11,048 nt of DNA. It comes from Pseudonocardia sp. (lineage in GTDB: Bacteria; Actinomycetota; Actinomycetes; Mycobacteriales; Pseudonocardiaceae). Location of the stretch: contig JASLAP010000023.1 in the NCBI GenBank assembly GCA_030147065.1, positions 1 to 11,048 of the forward strand. Direction: 5' to 3'. Shown here one piece after another: positions 1 through 6,791 of the stretch. Positions within the stretch are counted from its first letter, which is position 1. Each line of letters starts with the position of its first letter. A program made the position numbers and the translations under genes. The notes beneath the pieces are model-generated. The model saw nothing but the letters and a program-made list of their open reading frames with translations. It was not told where the DNA came from and did no database searches.

Positions 1-17
1 CGCATGCCGAACTGCAC
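1..17 (-). CDS. Start of a leftward gene cut by the window edge
   Basis: Reading leftward, a purine-rich site (AGGGAGAGGA, about 24-33) is followed about eight bases later by GTG at 17, giving only Met-Gln-Phe-Gly-Met before the window ends. The start lies about 25 bases beyond the expected transcription start of the MerR-type promoter at 49-79, so promoter, ribosome site and start are well spaced. A start reading MQFG is common in LLM-class flavin- or F420-dependent oxidoreductases, but five residues cannot establish a family. I call it a gene start from spacing alone; the function is unknown. Confidence 0.35.
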
Positions 18-48
18 GGTGGGGTCCTCTCCCTGCAGCCGTGGCCCC

Positions 49-79
49 ACCCGACACCGTGCCGCTGCGGCATGGTCAA
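49..79 (-). promoter_or_regulatory. MerR-type promoter/operator, copy 1 (leftward)
   Basis: On the minus strand: TTGACC (79-74), 19 bases (73-55), then TCGGGT (54-49). The spacer carries a 9-base-arm dyad centred on 66 (57-65 against 67-75) with one mismatch. The same arrangement recurs at 1509, 7536 and 10435. The long 19-base spacer with the operator between -35 and -10 is the known design of MerR-activated promoters. It faces the GTG at 17. Confidence 0.7.
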
Positions 80-111
80 GCCCGCCGCTCCGGATCCGGC
101 TCGTCACGCGG

Positions 112-393
112 TCATCGCCGGTCCCGTGCACCGCGTGCGCCCCACACGACGGCAGTGACCGTGATGACGACGAGGCACGGCACGAGCAGCGCGACCGTCC
201 CGACCCCCGCGGGCATGCTCCACGGAATGAGCAGGCGCGATGCCGGCCATTGCGCCTGCGTGCTGCACCCCGTGTACGCCGGGCCGCCCAGCGCCGGGTC
301 GACCCGGCCGAGCAGCAGGATGTCGACACCGGCGGCGAGCACGTTCAGGGCGACCCGCGGCGGGGGTCGGCAGTGCCGCAACGGCAGCCTCAA
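112..393 (-). CDS. Small two-helix membrane ORF, possibly the remnant of a larger gene
   Basis: A 93-codon frame with high third-position GC and two hydrophobic stretches, roughly residues 14-29 (VALNVLAAGVDILLLG) and 62-84 (ending VVITVTAVVW), followed by a basic tail (GARGARDRR). This looks like a small inner-membrane protein or the C-terminal part of one. I do not recognise the family. The start is doubtful: the frame opens with TTG at 393, which is also the first base of a weak match to the recurrent promoter (363-393), and I see no good ribosome site. The N-terminus may have been lost by the kind of rearrangement seen elsewhere in the window. It could also be chance, but the hydrophobic pattern and codon use argue for a real or formerly real gene. 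Confidence 0.35.
   Translation of the reverse strand: MRLPLRHCRPPPRVALNVLAAGVDILLLGRVDPALGGPAYTGCSTQAQWPASRLLIPWSMPAGVGTVALLVPCLVVITVTAVVWGARGARDRR
363..393 (-). promoter_or_regulatory. Degenerate copy of the MerR-type operator
   Basis: Minus strand TTGAGG (393-388), 19 bases (387-369) and GACCCC (368-363). The core TGCCG-TTG-CGGCA (5-base arms) matches the centre of the four better sites, but the outer arms and the -10 do not. Either a decayed site or a partial chance match in GC-rich DNA. Confidence 0.25.
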
Positions 394-430
394 GCCTCAG
401 GCCAGGTGAGCTGCGCCACATCCGGCGGGC

Positions 431-461
431 TTGAGTCGGACGCGACGTCACGGTCTGGGAT
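431..461 (+). promoter_or_regulatory. Candidate promoter with 19-base spacer upstream of the S9 peptidase
   Basis: TTGAGT (431-436), 19 bases, TGGGAT (456-461), then GGAGGG (489-494) and the peptidase GTG at 498. The spacer has an imperfect dyad around ACGT and does not share the GTGCCGC arms of the other promoters. If real, it would answer to a different MerR-family protein. Confidence 0.35.
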
Positions 462-497
462 CGGGGATGTCCACCCGCCTCGACACCTGGAGGGACT

Positions 498-1297
498 GTG
501 GCAGCCGGAACGACGCTGATCACCGTCGAGGAGTTCTTCGGCCCACCTGCCCGCAGCCGCCCAGATCTCCCCGGGCGGCACGAAGGTCGCCTACCTCGCC
601 CCGTGGCGGGACCGCCTCAACGTGGTCGTCCGCGACCTGGACGGCGACTGGCCCGACACCGACGCCTCCGACGACCCGGCAGCGCGGCGCGTGACCTCCG
701 ACGACCGGCGCAGCATCGAGACGTTCTTCTGGGCCGCCGACGGCCGGTACCTGCTGTTCACCCAGGACACCGACGGCGACGAGAACCACCACCTGCACCG
801 CGTCGACCCGACCCGCCCCGAGGAGCCCGCGGTCGATCTCACCCCGATCCGGGGGGCGCGCGTGCTCGGCAGCCTTCACGCCGGACCGGTTCGCGGCCGC
901 GATCAGCTACACCGTCATGTCCGACCTCGTCGACATGAACAGGTCGGCCCTCCCGTTCGTCGGGCGCATCATCCGGAACTCCTACCTGCGCTACATCGGC
1001 GACCCGGACGACCCCGCGCAGGAGGCCGACATGCTCGCCCGGTCCCCGATCAGCCGGGTCGACGACATCACCGCCCCGATGCTGCTCGTCCACGGCGCCA
1101 ACGACCTCCGGATCAACCGCCGCCACTCCGACCGAGTCGTCGAGGCGCTGCGGGCCCGCGGCGCCGAGGTGGAGTACCTGCTCAACGAGCGTGAAGGCCG
1201 CTGGTTCATCAACCCGGACAGCAACATCGAGCTCTACCGCACCCTGGAGCGGTTCCTCGCCCGCCACCTGGGCGGGCGCGCCGCGGGAGAGGACTGA
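498..1297 (+). pseudogene. S9-family (prolyl oligopeptidase/DPP-like) peptidase, internally deleted and frameshifted
   Basis: Three reading frames together spell the two ends of an S9 serine peptidase. Frame one starts at GTG 498 (LITVEEFFGPPAR). Near 545-560 it shifts to QISPGGTKVAYLAPWRD and continues through beta-propeller sequence (FFWAADGRYLLFTQDTDGDE) to about 866. There it joins, in another frame, the late catalytic domain (FTPDRFAAAISY, then MLLVHGANDLRINRRHSD, then ELYRTLERFLARHLGG). Family members are usually above 600 residues; about 260 remain. Most of the propeller and the region with the nucleophile serine (GxSxGG) are absent. The catalytic aspartate is present in HGAND. The catalytic histidine, normally in EGHGF, reads EGRWF here. 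The copy cannot be active. It ends three bases before the SMR start, so the two were probably one operon. Confidence 0.8.
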
Positions 1298-1300
1298 ACC

Positions 1301-1470
1301 GTGCCGTACCTGCTGCTCGCCGCAGCGATCGTCCTCGAGGTGACGGCAACGATCAAGCTGCGCCTGTCCGACGGCTTCACCCGGCCCGTCCCGTCGATCC
1401 TGGTGGTGATCGGCTACCTCGGCGCCTTCGGCCTGCTGTCGCAGGTACTGAAGGCCGGGATGCCGGTCGG
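1301..1470 (+). pseudogene. Small multidrug resistance (SMR/SugE-EmrE) transporter, C-terminal half missing
   Basis: From GTG 1301, three bases after the peptidase stop, the frame reads PYLLLAAAIVLEV, then KLRLSDGFTRPVPS, then LLSQVLKAGMPVG. This matches the first two of four helices of an SMR transporter, a dimeric proton-coupled exporter of cationic drugs. The membrane-embedded glutamate essential for transport in the family is present at residue 13. The order KxGMPVG resembles the SugE/Gdx branch. After about 1470 similarity stops and the frame becomes arginine- and proline-rich as it runs through the next promoter and into the MFS gene. Helices 3 and 4 are gone; about 57 of roughly 105 residues remain. 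It is not expected to function. Confidence 0.8.
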
Positions 1471-1508
1471 GCGTCGGGAGCGGTGGCACGTCTCACAGGT
1501 CCCGACGC

Positions 1509-1539
1509 TTGAGCGTGCCGCGGCGGCACGGCCTTCCCT
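1509..1539 (+). promoter_or_regulatory. MerR-type promoter/operator, copy 2 (MFS exporter)
   Basis: TTGAGC (1509-1514), 19 bases (1515-1533), TTCCCT (1534-1539). A perfect 8-base-arm palindrome, CGTGCCGC-G-GCGGCACG, spans 1514-1530. The expected transcription start, near 1546, is about 44 bases before the exporter GTG at 1590. Its -35 has G where the other copies have C, and the -10 is the poorest of the four. Confidence 0.6.
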
Positions 1540-1589
1540 GGTGGTCCGACCGGCACTGCAGCCGGTCGCCCGACCTCCGGGAGGACACC

Positions 1590-3017
1590 GTGACCACGCC
1601 CGCTCCACGGGGCCGCGCCCTGCGGGCCAGCCCCGCCGTCTACTTCACCTCCTACGGGCTGTCCCTGCTCGGCACGGGCATCGCGAGCGTCGTCCTGCCG
1701 CTGCTGGTGCTCGACCGCACCGGCGACATCCTGGCCGCCGGGGTGCTCGCCACCGTGGCCACGGCCGCCTCGGCCACGACCGGGGTGGTCGCCGGGCTGC
1801 TGATCGACCGGCTCGACCGCCGCGCGGTGTCGATCGTGTCCGGCCTGCTCGCAGCGGTCTCGGTCGCCGCCCTGCCGCTCGTCGACGCGCTGTGGGGCCT
1901 GGACATGACCTGGTTCCTGGTCCTCGCCGTCGTCGGCGCGGTGGTCCGGGTGCCGGGCATGACGGCCCAGGAGGTCCTGCTGCCCGCCCTGGCCCGACTC
2001 GGACCCGCGGGCCCCGGCCGGCTCGACCGGCTGGTGGCGACCCGTGAGACCGTCGGCAACACCCTGGTCCTGGCCGGGCCCGGCCTCGGCGGACTGCTGG
2101 TCGCGATCCTCGGCCTGACCCCGACCCTGCTCCTGGCCACGGCCGCGACGAGCCTGCTCGCCGCCCTGACCACGCTCCTGCTCGATCCCCGTACCGGGCG
2201 CGTGCCCGAGCGTGGGCGGGACGCGACCGGAGCCGGCGGCGCGGCCCGCCGAGCGGCGGCCGACCTGTGGACTTCGTGGCGGTTCCTCGCCGGCAACCGG
2301 CTCGTCCTGGGCGCCACCCTGATCACCGCGATGCTCGTCGCTGTGCTCAGCTCCCTGCAGACCACCCTGATGCCGGCCTACTTCACCGCACAGGACCTCC
2401 CCGCCCTCACCGGGCTGACGCTCTCCGCCCTCGCCGCAGGCGGCATCGCCGGCTCCGCGCTCTACGCCGCCACCGCCGGCCGGATCAGCCGCCGCACCTG
2501 GTTCGTCGTGGGGATGACCGGCCTGATCGTCGGGTTCGTCGGCATCGGCTCGCTCGCCTCGCCGTGGGTGGTGCTCGCCGGCGCGGCGCTGGTCGGGCTG
2601 ACCAACGCCCCGGCCTCGGCCATCCTCGGCGTGCTCACCATCGAGGCCACGCCCGACCCCATGCGCGGCCGCGTCCTGAGCGCGCAGAACACCGTCATGC
2701 TCGCCGCACCCGCCTTGACCAGCGCCCCGCTGGCCGCCGTCGCCGCCGTCGCCGGGCTCCCCGTCGCCGGGGCGATCGTCGCCGGGCTGGCCGCCGTCAC
2801 CGCGATCGTCGCCCTCGCGGCACCGGCGTTCCGGTCGCTCGACGACGGGCGGGCCAGGGAGCCGGCGCCGCCCCCGCCGACGGGGGTGGTCGGAACCGGA
2901 CCCAGCCGGCTGGACGACGACCCCGCCCACCGCTGCCGAACCGGCGGCGGGTCGGGCGACGTCACTGTGGCTCCGGTCAGGGGAGCTGCAGGTCCCGGAG
3001 CTGCCGGCGGGAGCTGA
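1590..3017 (+). CDS. MFS exporter (DHA3/MFS_3-like drug efflux)
   Basis: A 475-residue inner-membrane transporter of the major facilitator superfamily, probably exporting drugs or other toxic compounds by proton antiport. GTG at 1590 is chosen because GGGAGGA (1579-1585) lies four bases upstream and the protein then begins directly with the first helix (YFTSYGLSLLGTGIASVVLP). Hydrophobic segments alternate to about residue 415. The family's motif A between helices 2 and 3 is present as GLLIDRLDRR (about 69-78), and a second basic loop, GRISRR, opens the second half. The last 60 or so residues are proline-, glycine- and arginine-rich, and the final 41 bases overlap the end of the convergent LAL gene. 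The natural stop may therefore have been lost and the tail may be foreign. It lies under copy 2 of the recurrent promoter. The substrate cannot be told. Confidence 0.85.
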   Translation: MTTPAPRGRALRASPAVYFTSYGLSLLGTGIASVVLPLLVLDRTGDILAAGVLATVATAASATTGVVAGLLIDRLDRRAVSIVSGLLAAVSVAALPLVDALWGLDMTWFLVLAVVGAVVRVPGMTAQEVLLPALARLGPAGPGRLDRLVATRETVGNTLVLAGPGLGGLLVAILGLTPTLLLATAATSLLAALTTLLLDPRTGRVPERGRDATGAGGAARRAAADLWTSWRFLAGNRLVLGATLITAMLVAVLSSLQTTLMPAYFTAQDLPALTGLTLSALAAGGIAGSALYAATAGRISRRTWFVVGMTGLIVGFVGIGSLASPWVVLAGAALVGLTNAPASAILGVLTIEATPDPMRGRVLSAQNTVMLAAPALTSAPLAAVAAVAGLPVAGAIVAGLAAVTAIVALAAPAFRSLDDGRAREPAPPPPTGVVGTGPSRLDDDPAHRCRTGGGSGDVTVAPVRGAAGPGAAGGS

Positions 3018-3105
3018 TGTCGAGCTTGCGGAAGATGCTGCGCAGGTGGGCCTCGATGGTGCGCGGGCTGAGGAACAGCTGCGCGCCGACCTCCCGGGAG
3101 GTCGC
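2977..3105 (-). repeat. Direct repeat, 3' copy A (LuxR DNA-binding region)
   Basis: The end of the intact LAL gene matches 5924-6050 closely. I counted about 7 differences over roughly 88 aligned bases covering the recognition helix. Its partner is the 3' part of the deleted paralogue, in the same orientation. Confidence 0.75.
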
Positions 3106-5727
3106 TCCGGTGGCCACCAGCCGCGCGATCTGCAACTCCTGCGCGGTCAGGGTGTCCGACGGTTGGGCGGACCGGCTGCGCGGGCGCTCGCCGGTGGCAC
3201 TCAACTCCCGCGCGGCGCGCGCGGCGAACGCCTCCACACCCATCTCGGACAGCATCCCGTGGGCGGTGCGGAGCTGCTGGCGGGCGGCCTGCCGGCGACC
3301 CTCGCGGCGCAACCACTCGCCGTAGACGAGGTGCGTGCGGGCGAGGTAGACGGTCATCCGGCAGGCTCGCAGCAGCTCGATCCCCTCCCGGTAGTGCTGC
3401 TCCGCGACCGGCCCGGTACTGATCAGCGCTCGCGAGCGCGCCGCCAGCCCGAGCGCCCACCGCGAGCCGCTGGCGCGGGCCCGCACGTCGAGCTGCTCCA
3501 GCGCGGCGCTCGCGCGCTCGGGCTGCTCGGCGCGGGAGGCCGCCTCGACGAGCTCGGGAAGACTCAGGTTGACGTGCGGTGGGTCGAGGGAGGCGCACGC
3601 GCGCTCCGCGGCGTCCAGCGCTACCGCGTAGTCGCCCAGACCGTTGTGCAGCACCGCCCACGCGAGTTCCGCGAGCGCGACCTCGGCACCGTTCCCGCGG
3701 GCGGTCGCCTCCTGGACCGCGGCGGTGTGGATCTCGACGGTCTCGGCCTCGCGCCCCTGCCAGGCCGCCAGCACCAGCCGGCCGAAGCGCAACGGCACGC
3801 CCCCGGTCACCTGCTCGACCGCGGTCCCCTCGGCGGTCAGCTCGGTGGCCCGGGCCAGCTCGCCGGCGAGCACCGACACGGACGCCAGGAACGGCAGCGC
3901 GGCGGGGAGCGTGGCCAGCGCGCCGGCGTCGCGGGCGAGCCGGACGTGCCGATGAGCCAGCACGTAGAGCAGCTCGTCGTCGAACAGCCTCATCGCGGTC
4001 CGGCCGGCCAACCACAGCCAGCGGGTGGTGCCCCCCTCGCCCGGGGGCCCCGTCGAGGGATCGTCGGCACGGAAGGCCTCGAGCGCGCGGCGGAGCTCGG
4101 GCGCGCCAGCTGCGAAGCCGTGCGTGAAGGTCGTCACCAGCCCGTCGAGCAGCAGGTCGGCGGGCCCCGGCGGTCCGGGGGGTGCGGGTGCCGCCCGGGC
4201 AGCGTCGGCCACTGCCGACAGGCCACGGCCGTCGCCGAGGCCGCCGGTGATGATGGCCGCGTCGAAGGCGTGCAGGTAGGTCTCGCGCGACAGTGCGGCG
4301 TCGAGCGGGCCGAGTCTCTTCGCCGCGTCCAGCAGCATCCCCGGCACCTCGCTGCCGCGCGTCCGGTCGAACGCGATCTGCGCGCGCAGCAGCTCGATCC
4401 GGGCGCCCCGCAGCGCGTCCAGCGGGCCGACCGAGGCGACCGCCAGCAGCTCCAGGGCGGTCTCGGACGCACCGGCCTCACGCTTGGCGTGCGCGGCCTC
4501 CAGCGCCCGACCCGCACGGCGCGCAGGATCAGGGGCCAGCTCGGCCGCCCGCTGGAGGAACGCGGCTGCCGCGGCCAACCCACCCCGGGCCCGGGCCCGG
4601 CCGGCCGAACGCTCCAGCTCCGCGGCGGCCTCCTCGTCGGTGCCCGGCACCGCCTGTGCGCGGTGCCAGGCGCGCCGGTCCGGGTCGACCTGCGGGTCGG
4701 TGGCGGCGGCCAGCGCTTCGTGGGCGCGGCGCTGGTCGGGTGGCGTGGCCGCCCGGTACACCGCCGAGCGCACGAGCGGATGCCGGAACCGCACGCGGGT
4801 GTCGAACTCCAGCAACCCGGCCGCCTCCGCGGGCGCCGCCGCCTCCCGGCCGATCCCCAGGTGCGCGACCGCGCGCCACAGCAAGGGCGCATCGCCGGTC
4901 GGCTCGGCCGCGGCCACCAGCAACAGCAGCTGGGTGTCGGACGGCAGGCTTCCCGCGCGGCGCCGGAAACCGTCCTCGACCCGGCGGGGCACGCTCGCCA
5001 CGTCGGGCAGCTCGAACCCGCCCGCCAGCTGCGCCGGCGGCGCTCCGCGCGGCAGCTCCAGCAGCGCCAGCGGGTTGCCCCGCGCCTCGGCCACGATCCG
5101 GTCCCGCACCACGTCGTCCAGCGGCGCACGGACCGCGGCGGCCAGCAGCGCCCGCGCGTCGGGGTCGGGCAGCCCGACCAGCCGCAGGTCGGGCAGCCCG
5201 ACGAACGCCGAGGGGTCGCCGTCGCCGGGATCGCGCAGCGCGAACACCAGCACCAGCTGCTCGGCGGCCACCCGCCGCGCGACGAAGGCCAGCACCTGCG
5301 CGGACGCCTGGTCCAGCCACTGCGCATCGTCCACCACGCACAGCAGCGGCCCGTCCTCGGCCACCTCGGCCAGCAGGCTCAACACCGCCAGCCCCACCAG
5401 GAACCGGTCCGGCGCGGGCCCGTCACGCAGCCCGAACGCCACCCCGAGCGCGGCCTGCTGCGGCCCGGGCAGCGCCTCGGCGCGCGCCAGCAACGGCGCG
5501 CACAGCTGGTGCAGGCCGGCGAAGGCGAACTCCGCCTCGGCCTCCACACCGGCCGCGTCCTCGACCCGGAACCCGGCCGCAACGGCGGTCTCCCGCGCGT
5601 GCTGCAGCAGGGCGGTCTTGCCGATCCCGGCCTCCCCGCGCACCACCAGCACCCCGCAGCGCCCCTCCTGGCAGAGGGCGAGCAGCCGCTCGACCGCCGC
5701 GTGCTCGGCGCGCCGCCCCACCAGCAT
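2977..5727 (-). CDS. LAL-type LuxR-family regulator with AAA/NTPase domain
   Basis: A 916-residue regulator with the full LAL (MalT-like) layout: N-terminal ATPase, long helical repeat region, C-terminal LuxR DNA-binding domain. Walker A is GEAGIGKT at residues 31-38 and Walker B is LLCVVDDAQWLD at about 128-139. The middle is rich in Ala/Leu/Arg helices, as in TPR-like sensor regions. The helix-turn-helix occupies about 858-916 (LTAQELQIARLVATGATSRE, then LSPRTIEAHLRSIFRKLDIS). ATG 5727 has GAGAGGA seven bases upstream and starts directly with MLVGRRAEHAAVERLL, typical for this family. These proteins bind an inducer and ATP, oligomerise and activate target promoters; the target here is unknown. 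The 3' end overlaps the convergent MFS gene by 41 bases. A deleted paralogue lies upstream on the same strand at 5924-6237. Confidence 0.93.
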   Translation of the reverse strand: MLVGRRAEHAAVERLLALCQEGRCGVLVVRGEAGIGKTALLQHARETAVAAGFRVEDAAGVEAEAEFAFAGLHQLCAPLLARAEALPGPQQAALGVAFGLRDGPAPDRFLVGLAVLSLLAEVAEDGPLLCVVDDAQWLDQASAQVLAFVARRVAAEQLVLVFALRDPGDGDPSAFVGLPDLRLVGLPDPDARALLAAAVRAPLDDVVRDRIVAEARGNPLALLELPRGAPPAQLAGGFELPDVASVPRRVEDGFRRRAGSLPSDTQLLLLVAAAEPTGDAPLLWRAVAHLGIGREAAAPAEAAGLLEFDTRVRFRHPLVRSAVYRAATPPDQRRAHEALAAATDPQVDPDRRAWHRAQAVPGTDEEAAAELERSAGRARARGGLAAAAAFLQRAAELAPDPARRAGRALEAAHAKREAGASETALELLAVASVGPLDALRGARIELLRAQIAFDRTRGSEVPGMLLDAAKRLGPLDAALSRETYLHAFDAAIITGGLGDGRGLSAVADAARAAPAPPGPPGPADLLLDGLVTTFTHGFAAGAPELRRALEAFRADDPSTGPPGEGGTTRWLWLAGRTAMRLFDDELLYVLAHRHVRLARDAGALATLPAALPFLASVSVLAGELARATELTAEGTAVEQVTGGVPLRFGRLVLAAWQGREAETVEIHTAAVQEATARGNGAEVALAELAWAVLHNGLGDYAVALDAAERACASLDPPHVNLSLPELVEAASRAEQPERASAALEQLDVRARASGSRWALGLAARSRALISTGPVAEQHYREGIELLRACRMTVYLARTHLVYGEWLRREGRRQAARQQLRTAHGMLSEMGVEAFAARAARELSATGERPRSRSAQPSDTLTAQELQIARLVATGATSREVGAQLFLSPRTIEAHLRSIFRKLDISSRRQLRDLQLP
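5548..5727 (-). repeat. Direct repeat, 5' copy A (LAL start and Walker A region)
   Basis: The first 60 or so codons of the intact LAL gene match 6050-6237, including the Walker A motif and the stretch ending EDAAGVE. It is the same paralogous pair as the repeat at 2977-3105, seen from the other end. Confidence 0.7.
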
Positions 5728-5885
5728 CGTCTCGTCCTCTCAGGGCGCGCAGGCCCCCCGCCGACAGAGATCGACGCGACCGCCGGCCACCGACGCGAAC
5801 CTACCGGCTCGACGTGGTCGTCCACGAGCGTGGTGGGCCGAGCGACGGGACCGGAACCGTGCCGTGAGGGCAGGGATGCGGGCAG

Positions 5886-5904
5886 TCGCCGACCCGGTCG
5901 GCGA
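5886..5904. repeat. Perfect 8-base inverted repeat (hairpin) between the two LAL copies
   Basis: TCGCCGAC-CCG-GTCGGCGA, 5886-5904. It begins about 20 bases after the stop of the deleted LAL copy (both read on the minus strand), so it may be that gene's terminator, though no U-tract follows. It could instead be an operator upstream of the intact LAL gene, whose start is about 160 bases further on. Confidence 0.35.
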
Positions 5905-5923
5905 ACCCGCCCCCGTCGACCGA

Positions 5924-6237
5924 TCAGGGGAACCGCAGGTCCCGCAGCTGTCGACGGGAGGTGATGTCCAGCTTGCGGAAGACGCTGCGCAGGTGGGCCT
6001 CGACCGTGCGCGGGCTCAGGAACAGCTGCGCGCCGACCTCGCGGGACGGTCTCCACACCGGCCGCGTCCTCGACCCGGAACCCGGACGTGACGGCCGACC
6101 CACGAACGTGCTGCAGCAGGGCGGTCTTGCCGATGCCGGCCTCACCGCGCACCACCAGTACGCCGCTCTCGCCACCCTGGGCCCGGGCGAGCAGGCGTTC
6201 GACCGCCTAGTGCTCGACGTGCCGGCCCCAGCAGCAT
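5924..6237 (-). pseudogene. LAL/LuxR regulator paralogue reduced to its two ends
   Basis: Read on the minus strand from ATG 6237 (GGGGGA upstream), this begins like the intact LAL gene: MLLG, then after a one-base shift RHVEH, a TAG stop (6209-6207), AVERLLARAQGGESG, then VLVVRGEAGIGKTALLQHV with an intact Walker A, up to EDAAGVET. Near 6050 it jumps, with a frame change, to SREVGAQLFLSPRTVEAHLR and ends with RSVFRKLDITSRRQLRDLRFP and a stop. About 800 residues of the family's core are missing. The remaining DNA-binding part keeps the recognition helix but lacks the first helix of the LuxR fold. The early frameshift, in-frame stop and out-of-frame deletion make it a clear pseudogene, derived from the same kind of gene as its neighbour and probably from a tandem duplication. 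Confidence 0.88.
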
Positions 6238-6439
6238 CGTCCGTCCCCCTGCGTCGGCACGGGGTCGATTGCGGTGATTGTCACCGATGCGAACTCCGCG
6301 GGGACGAAGGGGTCGTCGGGAGGGCGACCGCCCCGTGCCGTCCTCGCCGACGCGATCAGGGACTTCCACCGACGCGGCCGGGGCGCCGTTCTCGGGAGTC
6401 TGGGACCCGACAGCAGTGCGACCGGGGAGAGCGACCGTC

Positions 6440-6761
6440 ATGATCAGCAGCGAGCGCGTGACCGCCGTCGTGCGCACCGGCCGGGCCGGGCGGTACGCCG
6501 ACTGGCGGGCCTCTCCCGAGCTCCTGCGGTCGTGGCACCGGCAGGGCCCTCTGCGGCGGGATCGACACCGCCGTGTTCTTCCCCGCCGACGACGAGCGCC
6601 TCCCGCAACGGCACCGCCGCGAGCGGGCCGCGAAGGCGATCTGCGCCGCGTGCCCGGTCCGCCGGCCGTGCGCCGTCCGCGCCCTGGTCCACCGGGAGCT
6701 GCACGGCGTCCGGGCCGGGCTGTCGGAGGCCGCCCGCCGGCGTCGGCTCACGCACCCCTGA
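6440..6761 (+). pseudogene. WhiB-family iron-sulfur regulator with a one-base frameshift
   Basis: ATG 6440 follows GGGGAGAG (about 6424-6431) and opens MISSERVTAVVRTGRAG, then DWRASPELLRSWHR. The rest, in the +1 frame from 6543, reads RALCGGIDTAVFFPADDE, KAICAACPVRRPCAV and HGVRAGLSEAARRRRL. Skipping one base near 6542 gives a protein of about 106 residues. The four cysteines (codons at 6552, 6642, 6651, 6669) have the classic spacing C-x29-C-x2-C-x5-C that binds the 4Fe-4S cluster. The usual G-[VI]-W-G-G turn, which contacts sigma factor, reads GVRAG here with the tryptophan lost. WhiB proteins are actinobacterial sigma-A partners that often control redox or drug-resistance genes. No C-terminal AT-hook like that of WhiB7 is visible. 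The frameshift and altered turn suggest an inactive gene; sequencing error or programmed shifting are less likely alternatives. Confidence 0.75.
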
Positions 6762-6791
6762 CCGCCCCGACGACACACGGAAGGAACAGCT

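Noticed and set aside
1377..2930. A 517-codon minus-strand frame opposite the MFS exporter
   Set aside because: Low-complexity Gly/Gln/Asp/Arg composition with no motifs; the plus strand encodes a clear transporter.
2462..4015. A 517-codon minus-strand frame across the LAL/MFS boundary
   Set aside because: It is a shifted frame of LAL followed by antisense MFS, and is dominated by Arg/Ala/Pro repeats.
5845..5870. Half-site ACCGTGCCG upstream of the intact LAL gene as another operator
   Set aside because: Only one arm matches; there is no second arm, no TTGAC at the right distance and no -10 hexamer.
3046..5964. A 972-codon open frame on the plus strand, opposite the LAL gene
   Set aside because: Its translation is Gln/Arg/Pro/Gly-rich with no domains, and it is the complement of the well-defined LAL gene; such shadows are usual in very GC-rich DNA.
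5924..6175. The 83-codon frame at the end of the deleted LAL copy as a functional stand-alone LuxR protein
   Set aside because: It holds only the last two helices of the DNA-binding domain, preceded by out-of-frame ATPase sequence; the first helices of the fold are missing.
6235..6262. Half-site upstream of the deleted LAL copy (CGTGCCGACGC on the minus strand)
   Set aside because: It shares the CGTGCCG arm, but the opposite arm and the -35 are poor; in GC-rich DNA this can occur by chance.
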